From: Bacteroidota bacterium
GTDB lineage: Bacteria; Bacteroidota; Bacteroidia; NS11-12g; UBA9320
Assembly (NCBI GenBank): GCA_024679565.1
Contig: JAIBDD010000029.1
Coordinates: 1-33,094, forward strand
Direction: 5' to 3'
Length of the DNA: 33,094 bases
Made by a program: the position numbers and the translations under genes. This document shows positions 26,857 to 33,094 of this stretch, one piece after another. The notes beneath the pieces were generated by a model, which was not told the origin of the DNA, did not search any database, and saw only the letters and a program-made list of their open reading frames with translations. Each line of letters opens with the position of its first letter. Positions within the stretch are counted from its first letter, which is position 1.

Positions 26857-28194
26857 TTAAAATTTAAAGTCTTCCATAAACTTTGTGGTGAAATTTCCAG
26901 ATTGGAAAGTTTCATCCTCCATAAGTTTAATCTGTAGCGGTATAGTTGTTTTTACACCATCAATGATAAACTCATTCAATGCACGGTGCATTTTTGTTAT
27001 CGCTTCTTTACGTGTATTTGCTTTAACAATCAATTTTGCCACCATCGAATCATAATTCGGTGGGATTTTGTACCCTGCGTAAATATGGCTATCTACACGA
27101 ACGCCGTGTCCACCAGGTTTGTGCAATACTGTTATAGTCCCAGGGCTAGGTCTAAAGTTATTGAACGGGTCTTCAGCGTTAATTCTGCACTCGATACTAT
27201 GACCTTGTGGTAGATAATTTTTACCTGTAATTGGAATGCCGGCAGCAAGTTTAATCTGCTCCATGATTAAATCGTGGTTGATTACCTCTTCCGTTACCGG
27301 GTGTTCCACTTGAATACGCGTATTCATTTCCATGAAGTAGAAATTCTTGTCTTTATCAACAAGGAATTCGACCGTACCCACTCCTTCATATTTAATAGCT
27401 GATGCCGCTTTAATTGCTGCTTCACCCATTTTCTTACGCAACTCTTCATCTACGAAAGGGGAAGGTGCTTCTTCAATTAGTTTTTGGTGTCTTCTTTGTA
27501 TAGAACAATCACGCTCACTTAGATGGCACACTTTTCCATATTGGTCTCCAGCAATCTGAATTTCGATATGACGTGGTTCCTGCACAAATTTTTCTAAGTA
27601 CATGCCATCATTTCCGAAAGCAGCGGCTGACTCTTTCCGAGCGCTGTCCCATGCCTCTTCAAATTCGTCATCACTCCAAACAATACGCATTCCTCGTCCA
27701 CCTCCACCAGCTGTGGCCTTCATTATAACCGGATAACCGATTTCATCATTGGCTAACTGAATTCCTTGCTCAACACTATCAAGCAATCCTTCAGAACCTG
27801 GTATACATGGCACACCTGCAGCAATCATTGTTGCTTTGGCGTTTGCCTTGTCTCCCATTCCATTAATCATTTCGGGTGAAGCTCCAATAAATTTCACTCC
27901 ACTTTCACGACACAGCTCAGAAAACTTAGCATTTTCCGATAAAAATCCATATCCGGGATGAATAGCGTCTGCGTTGGTAATTTCAGCAGCAGCCATAATA
28001 TTAGCCATGTTCAAATACGAATCTGTACTTGGTGGTGGCCCAATACATACTGCTTCATCAGCAAATTTTAAATGAATACTGTCTTTGTCGGCAGTAGAAT
28101 AAACAGCTACCGTTTTAATACCCATTTCTTTACAGGTTCTAATAACACGTAAAGCTATTTCACCTCTGTTTGCAATCAGAATTTTGTTAAACAT
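26857..28194 (-). CDS. accC: Biotin carboxylase subunit of acetyl-CoA carboxylase
   Basis: 445 residues, the family's usual size. [20 protein letters not shown] at the N-terminus, [18 protein letters not shown]-like motif present as [18 protein letters not shown], then the ATP-grasp glycine loop [46 protein letters not shown], and [16 protein letters not shown]. It carboxylates the biotin on AccB with ATP and bicarbonate, the first half of malonyl-CoA synthesis. Last gene of the operon; it follows accB by 31 bases. The carboxyltransferase subunits AccA and AccD are not in the window. Confidence 0.95.
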   Translation of the reverse strand: MFNKILIANRGEIALRVIRTCKEMGIKTVAVYSTADKDSIHLKFADEAVCIGPPPSTDSYLNMANIMAAAEITNADAIHPGYGFLSENAKFSELCRESGVKFIGASPEMINGMGDKANAKATMIAAGVPCIPGSEGLLDSVEQGIQLANDEIGYPVIMKATAGGGGRGMRIVWSDDEFEEAWDSARKESAAAFGNDGMYLEKFVQEPRHIEIQIAGDQYGKVCHLSERDCSIQRRHQKLIEEAPSPFVDEELRKKMGEAAIKAASAIKYEGVGTVEFLVDKDKNFYFMEMNTRIQVEHPVTEEVINHDLIMEQIKLAAGIPITGKNYLPQGHSIECRINAEDPFNNFRPSPGTITVLHKPGGHGVRVDSHIYAGYKIPPNYDSMVAKLIVKANTRKEAITKMHRALNEFIIDGVKTTIPLQIKLMEDETFQSGNFTTKFMEDFKF

Positions 28195-28225
28195 TTCTTG
28201 TGACGTTAGTGAAAGAAAATGAGCC

Positions 28226-28705
28226 TTAAATAGGTTCTACAATAAACAATGGTTGATCATACTCAACTGGCGATGCATCGTCAACACATACTTTAACAAC
28301 ACGCCCAGCCACTTCTGATTCTATTTCGTTAAACAACTTCATAGCCTCTACTATGCAAATTGTTTGACCAACTCTAACCTCGTCGCCAACTTCAACAAAA
28401 TAAGGCTTATCTGGGGTTGGGCTTCTGTAGAAAGTCCCAATCATTGGTGATTTGATTTCTGTACCTGATACCTCATCGGCTGCAGGTTTTTCTGCTGAAG
28501 CTGCAGTATCTGCGATAGCTGCAGGGGCCGCAGGTGCGGCGGCTGCAGGGGCAGACATAACAGGAGCTTGAGCAACTGAAAGAACTTCAGTTTTTCCAGA
28601 GTTCTTTTTAATCTTTATGCTAAAATCGTTTCTTTCGATTTCTAAATGGTCAACCTTTGAACTGGAAACCAGTTTTACCAGTGATTGAATTTCTTTTAAA
28701 TCCAT
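28226..28705 (-). CDS. accB: Biotin carboxyl carrier protein of acetyl-CoA carboxylase
   Basis: 159 residues. N-terminal [20 protein letters not shown], a flexible Ala/Pro-rich hinge about 45-80, then the biotinyl domain with [20 protein letters not shown], the biotin-accepting lysine being Lys123 in EAMK. It carries carboxybiotin between AccC and the carboxyltransferase. It lies between fabH and accC in an operon. Confidence 0.95.
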   Translation of the reverse strand: MDLKEIQSLVKLVSSSKVDHLEIERNDFSIKIKKNSGKTEVLSVAQAPVMSAPAAAAPAAPAAIADTAASAEKPAADEVSGTEIKSPMIGTFYRSPTPDKPYFVEVGDEVRVGQTICIVEAMKLFNEIESEVAGRVVKVCVDDASPVEYDQPLFIVEPI

Positions 28706-28748
28706 AATTCAAATTAAGCTAAATTATTCGATAAAATGTAATGCGTTT

Positions 28749-29747
28749 TTATGACGGATCGTATGCCCACTTAACGTAGATCGCTCCCCATGTGAAACCA
28801 CCTCCAAATGCGGCTAAAATAATATTGTCACCCTTTTTCATTTGCTTTTCATAATCCCACAAGCACAATGGCAAGGTGGCAGATGTTGTATTTCCGTAAC
28901 GTTGAATGTTTAACATAACCTTCTCAGCAGGCAAGCCCATTCTATTCGCTGTAGCGTCAATAATTCTTTTGTTTGCTTGGTGTGGCACCAACCAGGCAAC
29001 GTCATCTGAAGTAAGACTGTTGCGCTCCATAATGTCATAACTCACTTGAGCCATATTCGTAACGGCAAACTTAAAAACAGTTTTGCCCTCCTGATATACA
29101 AAATGTTGTCTAGCATCAATTGTTTCATGAGACGGAGGCAAAGCTGATCCGCCAGCTTTTTGATGCAAGAACTCTCGTCCTGCTCCATCAACCTTTAGGA
29201 TACTGTCCATAATACCCACTTCATCTTCCGTAGGTTCTAACAAAACAGCACCAGCGCCATCGCCAAAAATGATGCATGTATTTCTATCCTCGTAATCAAG
29301 AATCGAGGACATTTTATCTACGCCCACCACTACAACTTTTTTGTATTGGCCAGATTCGATAAATCGTCGTCCAGTTTCCATGGCAAATAAAAATCCTGAG
29401 CAAGCAGCAGCAAGATCATATCCCCAAGCATTAACAGCGCCAATTTTATCGCATATTACGTTCGAGGTTGCAGGAAAAACATAGTCTGGTGTGACAGAGG
29501 CACAAATAAGCAAATCGATTTCAGCAGCATCAATTCCCCTTTTCTCCAACAATCCTTCTACAGCAGGAACCGCCATAGCTGAAGATCCTTGTCCTTCGCC
29601 GGTTAACTTTCTTCGTTCAATGATACCCGTTCTCGATCTTATCCATTCGTCAGTGGTATCAACCATCTTTTCTAAATCAAAGTTGGTGACAACCTGATCT
29701 GGAACGTAACCATTAACTGCTGTAATTGCGGCATGTATTTGACTCAT
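28749..29747 (-). CDS. fabH: 3-oxoacyl-[acyl-carrier-protein] synthase III
   Basis: 332 residues, as expected for KAS III, which joins acetyl-CoA or a branched acyl-CoA to malonyl-ACP and starts fatty acid synthesis. The catalytic triad is visible: Cys116 in AAACSGFLFAM, His256 in PHQANKRI and Asn286 in YGNTTSATLPL. Other landmarks: VVTNFDLEKMVDTTDEWIRS, GIIERRK, DGAGAVLLEP and AFGGGFTWGAIYVKW. It follows plsX by 31 bases and precedes accB by 43 in the same operon. Confidence 0.96.
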   Translation of the reverse strand: MSQIHAAITAVNGYVPDQVVTNFDLEKMVDTTDEWIRSRTGIIERRKLTGEGQGSSAMAVPAVEGLLEKRGIDAAEIDLLICASVTPDYVFPATSNVICDKIGAVNAWGYDLAAACSGFLFAMETGRRFIESGQYKKVVVVGVDKMSSILDYEDRNTCIIFGDGAGAVLLEPTEDEVGIMDSILKVDGAGREFLHQKAGGSALPPSHETIDARQHFVYQEGKTVFKFAVTNMAQVSYDIMERNSLTSDDVAWLVPHQANKRIIDATANRMGLPAEKVMLNIQRYGNTTSATLPLCLWDYEKQMKKGDNIILAAFGGGFTWGAIYVKWAYDPS

Positions 29748-29778
29748 TGCAATAAATTAAGCGGTAAAAATATAAAAA

Positions 29779-30714
29779 TTAGAGCTTTGCTTTGATCTTT
29801 TGGATAAGATTCGAAAGCACAACCTGTTTGGTAAGTCTAATCATATTCACAAAAGTATTGGCTTTAGATATACCGTGTCCTATGATTATTGGCTTGTTTA
29901 CACCAAGGATAGCGGTCCCTCCATAAGATTCAAAATTGAATCTATCTAGAAAATCGTCTTTGATGCCCCGTTTTTTTAGTTTGTAAAAGAACCCTTCACA
30001 TGTTTTTAAAACGATGTTTCCGGTAAAACCATCACACACAATTACGTCGGCTGTATCCGAGAATAAGTCTCGACCTTCAATATTCCCAATGAAATTGATT
30101 CCTCGGGTGTTTTCAAGAATAGGGTAAACTGCTTGGTTAAGCATATTTCCTTTTTCCTTCTCTTCACCAATACTCAGTAAACCTACACGCGGATTATCAA
30201 TACCCAAAACATGTTGAGCATATAAAGATCCCAGGATACCAAATTGTCCCATCACATCTGGTTTAACATCGGCATTTGCCCCGACATCTAATATCAGGCC
30301 ATTGCTTCCGTCAATTTTCGGCACAAGAGATGTTAAAGAAGGTCTTAAAATACCATCAATTGCTTTAACGGTATATAGAGCACCAACCATCATAGCTCCA
30401 GTATTACCTGCTCCAGCAAAACCATCAATCTGTCCTTCAGCAAGAAGCTTAAGGCCAATGTTGATACTCGAATTTCTTTTTTGAGAAATAGCTCTAGTTG
30501 GGTGTTCGGCCATACCAATTGTTTCATCGGCATGGACAATTTCCACTCTGTTCGCAACATCACTCGCCTTCAGTTGAGTTTCGATGATAGCTTTATCACC
30601 AATCAACGTCAGTTGGACATCACTTAAATCGGGCTCAGAAAGTGCGCTGATAACACCTTTCAGTGTTTCATTTGGGGCAAAATCCCCTCCCATCACGTCT
30701 ATCCCAATTTTCAT
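29779..30714 (-). CDS. plsX: Phosphate acyltransferase PlsX
   Basis: 311 residues. MKIGIDVMGGDFAPNETLKG is the family's N-terminal hallmark, followed by DETIGMAEHPTRAISQK, GFAGAGNTGAMMVGALY, LILDVGANADVKPD, LSIGEEKEKGN and VIVCDGFTGNIVLKTCEG. It makes acyl-phosphate from acyl-ACP for phosphatidic acid synthesis. It lies in the classic bacterial order rpmF-plsX-fabH, 22 bases after rpmF. Confidence 0.95.
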   Translation of the reverse strand: MKIGIDVMGGDFAPNETLKGVISALSEPDLSDVQLTLIGDKAIIETQLKASDVANRVEIVHADETIGMAEHPTRAISQKRNSSINIGLKLLAEGQIDGFAGAGNTGAMMVGALYTVKAIDGILRPSLTSLVPKIDGSNGLILDVGANADVKPDVMGQFGILGSLYAQHVLGIDNPRVGLLSIGEEKEKGNMLNQAVYPILENTRGINFIGNIEGRDLFSDTADVIVCDGFTGNIVLKTCEGFFYKLKKRGIKDDFLDRFNFESYGGTAILGVNKPIIIGHGISKANTFVNMIRLTKQVVLSNLIQKIKAKL

Positions 30715-30736
30715 AAAATTGTTTTGGAATAAATTC

Positions 30737-30922
30737 CTAAGCGTCTTCGTTTACGTCAATGACCTTCATGCCTCGGTACATTCCTGTCTCAAGGTTCAAT
30801 CTATGGTATTGAGATACTTCTCCTGTCTTAGGATCTTTGATAAGTTGCTTGAAACCAAGCTTGTCATGGGTTCTTCTCTTGTCTCTCCTAGTTCTGGAGA
30901 TTTTTCGTTTTGGATGAGCCAT
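30737..30922 (-). CDS. rpmF: 50S ribosomal protein L32
   Basis: 61 residues. MAHPKRKISRTRRDKRRTHD is the family N-terminus; later TGEVSQYHRLNLETGMYRG and a VIDV end. There are no cysteines, so it is the zinc-free form. It lies 4 bases after the DUF177 gene and 22 bases before plsX, an order widely conserved in bacteria. Confidence 0.96.
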   Translation of the reverse strand: MAHPKRKISRTRRDKRRTHDKLGFKQLIKDPKTGEVSQYHRLNLETGMYRGMKVIDVNEDA

Positions 30923-30926
30923 ACTA

Positions 30927-31445
30927 TCAGTTTTTAAATATTTCTTTTAGTTTTTGCCACTCTGGGTGATTCGAATTATCCGTTTCATCCTTTTCTGTGG
31001 TCAACATTTCTAATACATTCTCGTCACATTCCTCTCTATTTATCGCGTCTTTGCATTCTAACTTCATAGGTAAAGATAGCGCAACGTAGTCATATAAATG
31101 ATTTGTTAAATCAATTTCATATGCATTGCTATCTACACTAATCAAATCAGACTCCGCTTCTATTTCCTTGTCGGTTATTTTGACGTGAAGGTGTTGTACA
31201 CTTTCTACAGGATACTGAAGTTCGTTCAAACACACATCACAATTTTTGGTAACCCAACCTGAAAGGATGAAGTCACAAACGATGTGTCGTTCTGATCGCT
31301 CTAAATGTAAATGAACATTAACTTTCCCTTTTTGGATTAAATCCTGCTCAATTAATGCAAAAAACTCATCGGTAAGTTGATACCTAAACTCGTGTAAACC
31401 TTCCTTTAACGAACCAAATTGTACCGTGAAATCTTTGCGTGCCAT
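30927..31445 (-). CDS. DUF177 (YceD-like) protein
   Basis: 172 residues from the chosen start MARKDFTVQFGSLKEG; the upstream in-frame ATG adds eight residues and is less likely. Family-like features are a conserved CDVCLNEL motif (CxxC, likely metal or structure), the strand HLHLERSERHIVCDFILSGW, and the acidic DLTNHLYDYVALSLPMKLEC. DUF177 proteins lie beside rpmF in many bacteria and have been tied to 23S rRNA accumulation or ribosome biogenesis in some; the role here is inferred. It lies between pdxA and rpmF. Confidence 0.88.
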   Translation of the reverse strand: MARKDFTVQFGSLKEGLHEFRYQLTDEFFALIEQDLIQKGKVNVHLHLERSERHIVCDFILSGWVTKNCDVCLNELQYPVESVQHLHVKITDKEIEAESDLISVDSNAYEIDLTNHLYDYVALSLPMKLECKDAINREECDENVLEMLTTEKDETDNSNHPEWQKLKEIFKN

Positions 31446-31499
31446 CTCCACTCCCAAAAGGGTCGGCAAAATTAGTATAATTTGTGGAAAAAAAGAACT

Positions 31500-32582
31500 T
31501 TATTTCAGATTGGGAACACCTATACTAAATTTTTCTCTTCGGTGTGTTTTGTAGGCCAACGGTGACTTATTTAACTCATTGGATTCCAGTCGGTTTAGAT
31601 AGATTTTTTTGGCTTCAAAAATTGCACTCACTAAAGAGGTAATGTCTGCAGTTCCTTTACCAGCTATATCGTAAGCGGTTCCGTGGTCTGGTGATGTCCT
31701 AACAATTGGTAAGCCAGCTGTATAGTTTACACCATTATGAAATGATATCTGTTTAAAAGGTATCAATCCCTGATCATGATACATGGCAAGTACTGCATCG
31801 AACTGCTCGTAGGCCTTGGTTCCAAAAAATCCATCAGCGGCATATGGTCCATATACGAGCTGACCTTGTTCTAAAAATGTATTGATTGCAGGTGTAATGA
31901 TTTCGTTTTCCTCTTTACCAATCAAGCCATTATCTCCACTATGTGGATTTAAACCAAGAACGGCAATTTTAGGCTTCCGTAGTCCAAAATCGAATTTCAA
32001 CGAGTCTGAAAGAACCTGAATCTTCTCCTCAATAAGTTGCTGTGAAAGACTCTTGGCTACTTCTGTAATTGGAATATGACCCGTCACAACGCCTACTTTT
32101 AGGTCGTCACTCGTTAGAATCATCATATAACTGTCCACCTCAAACGTCTTCGCCAGAAAATCAGTATGACCAGCAAAGTCAAAAGTGTCTGACTGAATGG
32201 TGTTCTTATCAATGGGTAAAGTCACCAAATTGTGAATTTGCCCTGATTTAATATCTTCAACTGCACTTGTTAATGCATCAAGTGCCAAAGCACCTGTTTC
32301 AGGACTTGCCTCACCTGGTTTAATCTGAATTGATTTATCGCCGACTTCTTTTAAGTTTATCTGACCCTCAACACAATCCTTTGTATCAGTAATCAAATTG
32401 TACCTAAGATCAGGCAAATCAAGCATCTTGCAGTAATGTGTAAATACCGCAGAACTTCCATATAAAACTGGTGTACAGTGGTTAAAAAGATACGGTGTAC
32501 TAAAGGCACGAAGCATGGTTTCCATACCTATACCATTAGCGTCTCCTAACGTAAATCCTAACTTTGTTTCTTTAAAATCCAA
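31500..32582 (-). CDS. pdxA: 4-hydroxythreonine-4-phosphate dehydrogenase
   Basis: 360 residues. LGFTLGDANGIGMETMLRAF at the start, FAGHTDFLA, then the metal-binding histidines His169 (VTGHIPITEV), His214 (LNPHSGDNG) and His269 (AMYHDQGLIPFKQ), and TSPDHGTAYDIAGKGTAD. It oxidises 4-phosphohydroxy-L-threonine in the pyridoxal phosphate pathway. It leads the operon that goes on to DUF177, rpmF, plsX, fabH, accB and accC; a promoter-like element lies just upstream. Confidence 0.95.
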   Translation of the reverse strand: MDFKETKLGFTLGDANGIGMETMLRAFSTPYLFNHCTPVLYGSSAVFTHYCKMLDLPDLRYNLITDTKDCVEGQINLKEVGDKSIQIKPGEASPETGALALDALTSAVEDIKSGQIHNLVTLPIDKNTIQSDTFDFAGHTDFLAKTFEVDSYMMILTSDDLKVGVVTGHIPITEVAKSLSQQLIEEKIQVLSDSLKFDFGLRKPKIAVLGLNPHSGDNGLIGKEENEIITPAINTFLEQGQLVYGPYAADGFFGTKAYEQFDAVLAMYHDQGLIPFKQISFHNGVNYTAGLPIVRTSPDHGTAYDIAGKGTADITSLVSAIFEAKKIYLNRLESNELNKSPLAYKTHRREKFSIGVPNLK

Positions 32583-32599
32583 TGCGTGTGATTAAGACA

Positions 32600-32630
32600 C
32601 AAAAATACATTGGGATATCCAAAGGACAGT
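32600..32630 (-). promoter_or_regulatory. Promoter candidate of the pdxA-accC operon
   Basis: Minus strand TATTTTTG (32600-32607) is a perfect TAnnTTTG match; 19 bases upstream is ACTG (32627-32630), which fits the -33 TTTG only in its last two bases. Transcription would start about 10-15 bases before the pdxA ATG. Confidence 0.4.
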
Positions 32631-32661
32631 CGTTATTTAAGAATATGTGAATGGTGTAAGA

Positions 32662-32886
32662 CTAGCTAATTAGCTTTTGTCTTAACATAAATTCAAGTTT
32701 CTCGTTGGTTTCTATCAACTCAACAACATCCATTTGATTCTTTTTGCCTTCCAAAAATTTCTGGTAAGCCTCTTGAACCGTTTTACGAACCAAATCAACA
32801 TTCATTGGCTTGTAAAGGTATTTGAAGATTTGACCGCGATTAATCCCGTCAACAACAACGTTCAATTCAGAACAGCCAGTCAACAA
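32662..32886 (-). pseudogene. Truncated response-regulator receiver domain (gene remnant)
   Basis: As read from a TTG at 32886 it has 74 residues and matches only the second half of a CheY-like receiver domain: LLTG (switch Thr strand), INRGQIFKYLYKPMNVDLV with the conserved Lys-Pro, then a helix that ends in NEKLEFMLRQKLIS, a tail I associate with Bacteroidota response regulators. The frame extends upstream through PFITRI but meets an in-frame TAA at 32905-32907. The phospho-accepting Asp and the first half are not found. It is therefore likely a non-functional remnant or an assembly-edge artefact. Confidence 0.6.
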
Positions 32887-33064
32887 AATACGGGTGATAA
32901 ACGGTTACTTAACTTTATCTCTTAAGTGGTAAACATTAGGCTGACGTTTTACAGGTAAACTTTTCCTCACCCAACTGTTCCACGAGTCTACGGCTTGTGT
33001 AAGGACTAGGATCAGATAGATATGATTCAAGGGGCTTGAACTCCATAAAGCGAATATACAAATA

Positions 33065-33084
33065 ATATTACGCGTTAGTAATAT
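33065..33084. repeat. Short AT-rich inverted repeat
   Basis: ATATTAC (33065-33071), a 6-base spacer, GTAATAT (33078-33084): perfect 7-bp arms. It lies upstream of a minus-strand 36-codon frame (32936-33046, starts MEFKPLESYLSD). Could be an operator-like site; no function is known. Confidence 0.4.
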
Positions 33085-33094
33085 ATAAAACTAG

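Noticed and set aside
1-33094. CRISPR array, insertion sequence, phage or toxin-antitoxin module
   Set aside because: No regularly spaced direct repeats, transposase or phage protein motifs, or small paired toxin genes were seen.

Overview
The window looks like part of a chromosome from a marine or freshwater Bacteroidota bacterium, most likely of the Flavobacteriales type. The evidence is: several secreted proteins ending in type IX secretion (T9SS) sorting domains of both the type A and the gliding-motility/CHU_C kind; a DUF6089 outer-membrane barrel; a Na/Pi symporter paired with an OprP-like porin; moderate-to-low GC; and promoter-like sequences of the Bacteroidota form TTG-N19-TAnnTTTG rather than clear E. 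coli-type ones. Most genes are on the minus strand. I see no rRNA, tRNA, CRISPR array, transposase or phage gene.

Left part (1-12.2 kb) is a surface and secretion region. It holds a SAM-dependent methyltransferase cut by the window edge, a small lipoprotein with a probable one-base frameshift, a cytochrome c/copper-monooxygenase-like protein with a sorting domain, a PKD/Ig-like protein with a CHU_C sorting domain, another secreted protein of the same style, a heme-c lipoprotein, a DUF6089 barrel and an 1150-residue LamG plus Ig-repeat adhesin-like protein.

Middle part (12.2-19.5 kb) is about nutrient uptake. A TonB-dependent receptor is preceded by a clear TPP riboswitch, so it is very probably a thiamin (or thiamin-precursor) outer-membrane transporter; a small four-helix membrane protein lies directly downstream. 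Next come single-stranded DNA-binding protein and a divergent pair: a Na/Pi cotransporter with a PhoU-like tail, and a phosphate-selective-porin family protein. The space between this pair carries two 11-bp-spaced TGTTAA-like direct repeats, one beside a good promoter, suggesting phosphate control. Downstream of the porin lies a decayed remnant of a T9SS-exported protein.

Right part (19.5-33.1 kb) holds a tight operon of an acyl-CoA carboxylase beta subunit, UDP-galactopyranose mutase and a family 2 glycosyltransferase; a small T9SS protein; a SNF2 helicase; and the operon pdxA-DUF177-rpmF-plsX-fabH-accB-accC, which joins vitamin B6 synthesis, ribosomal protein L32 and the start of fatty acid and phospholipid synthesis. 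The right edge holds a truncated response-regulator remnant.

I did not find a convincing new multi-gene system. The observations I rate highest are the TPP-riboswitch transporter operon with a hairpin over its start codon, the putative phosphate-controlled divergent promoter region, and the three decayed or frameshifted genes.
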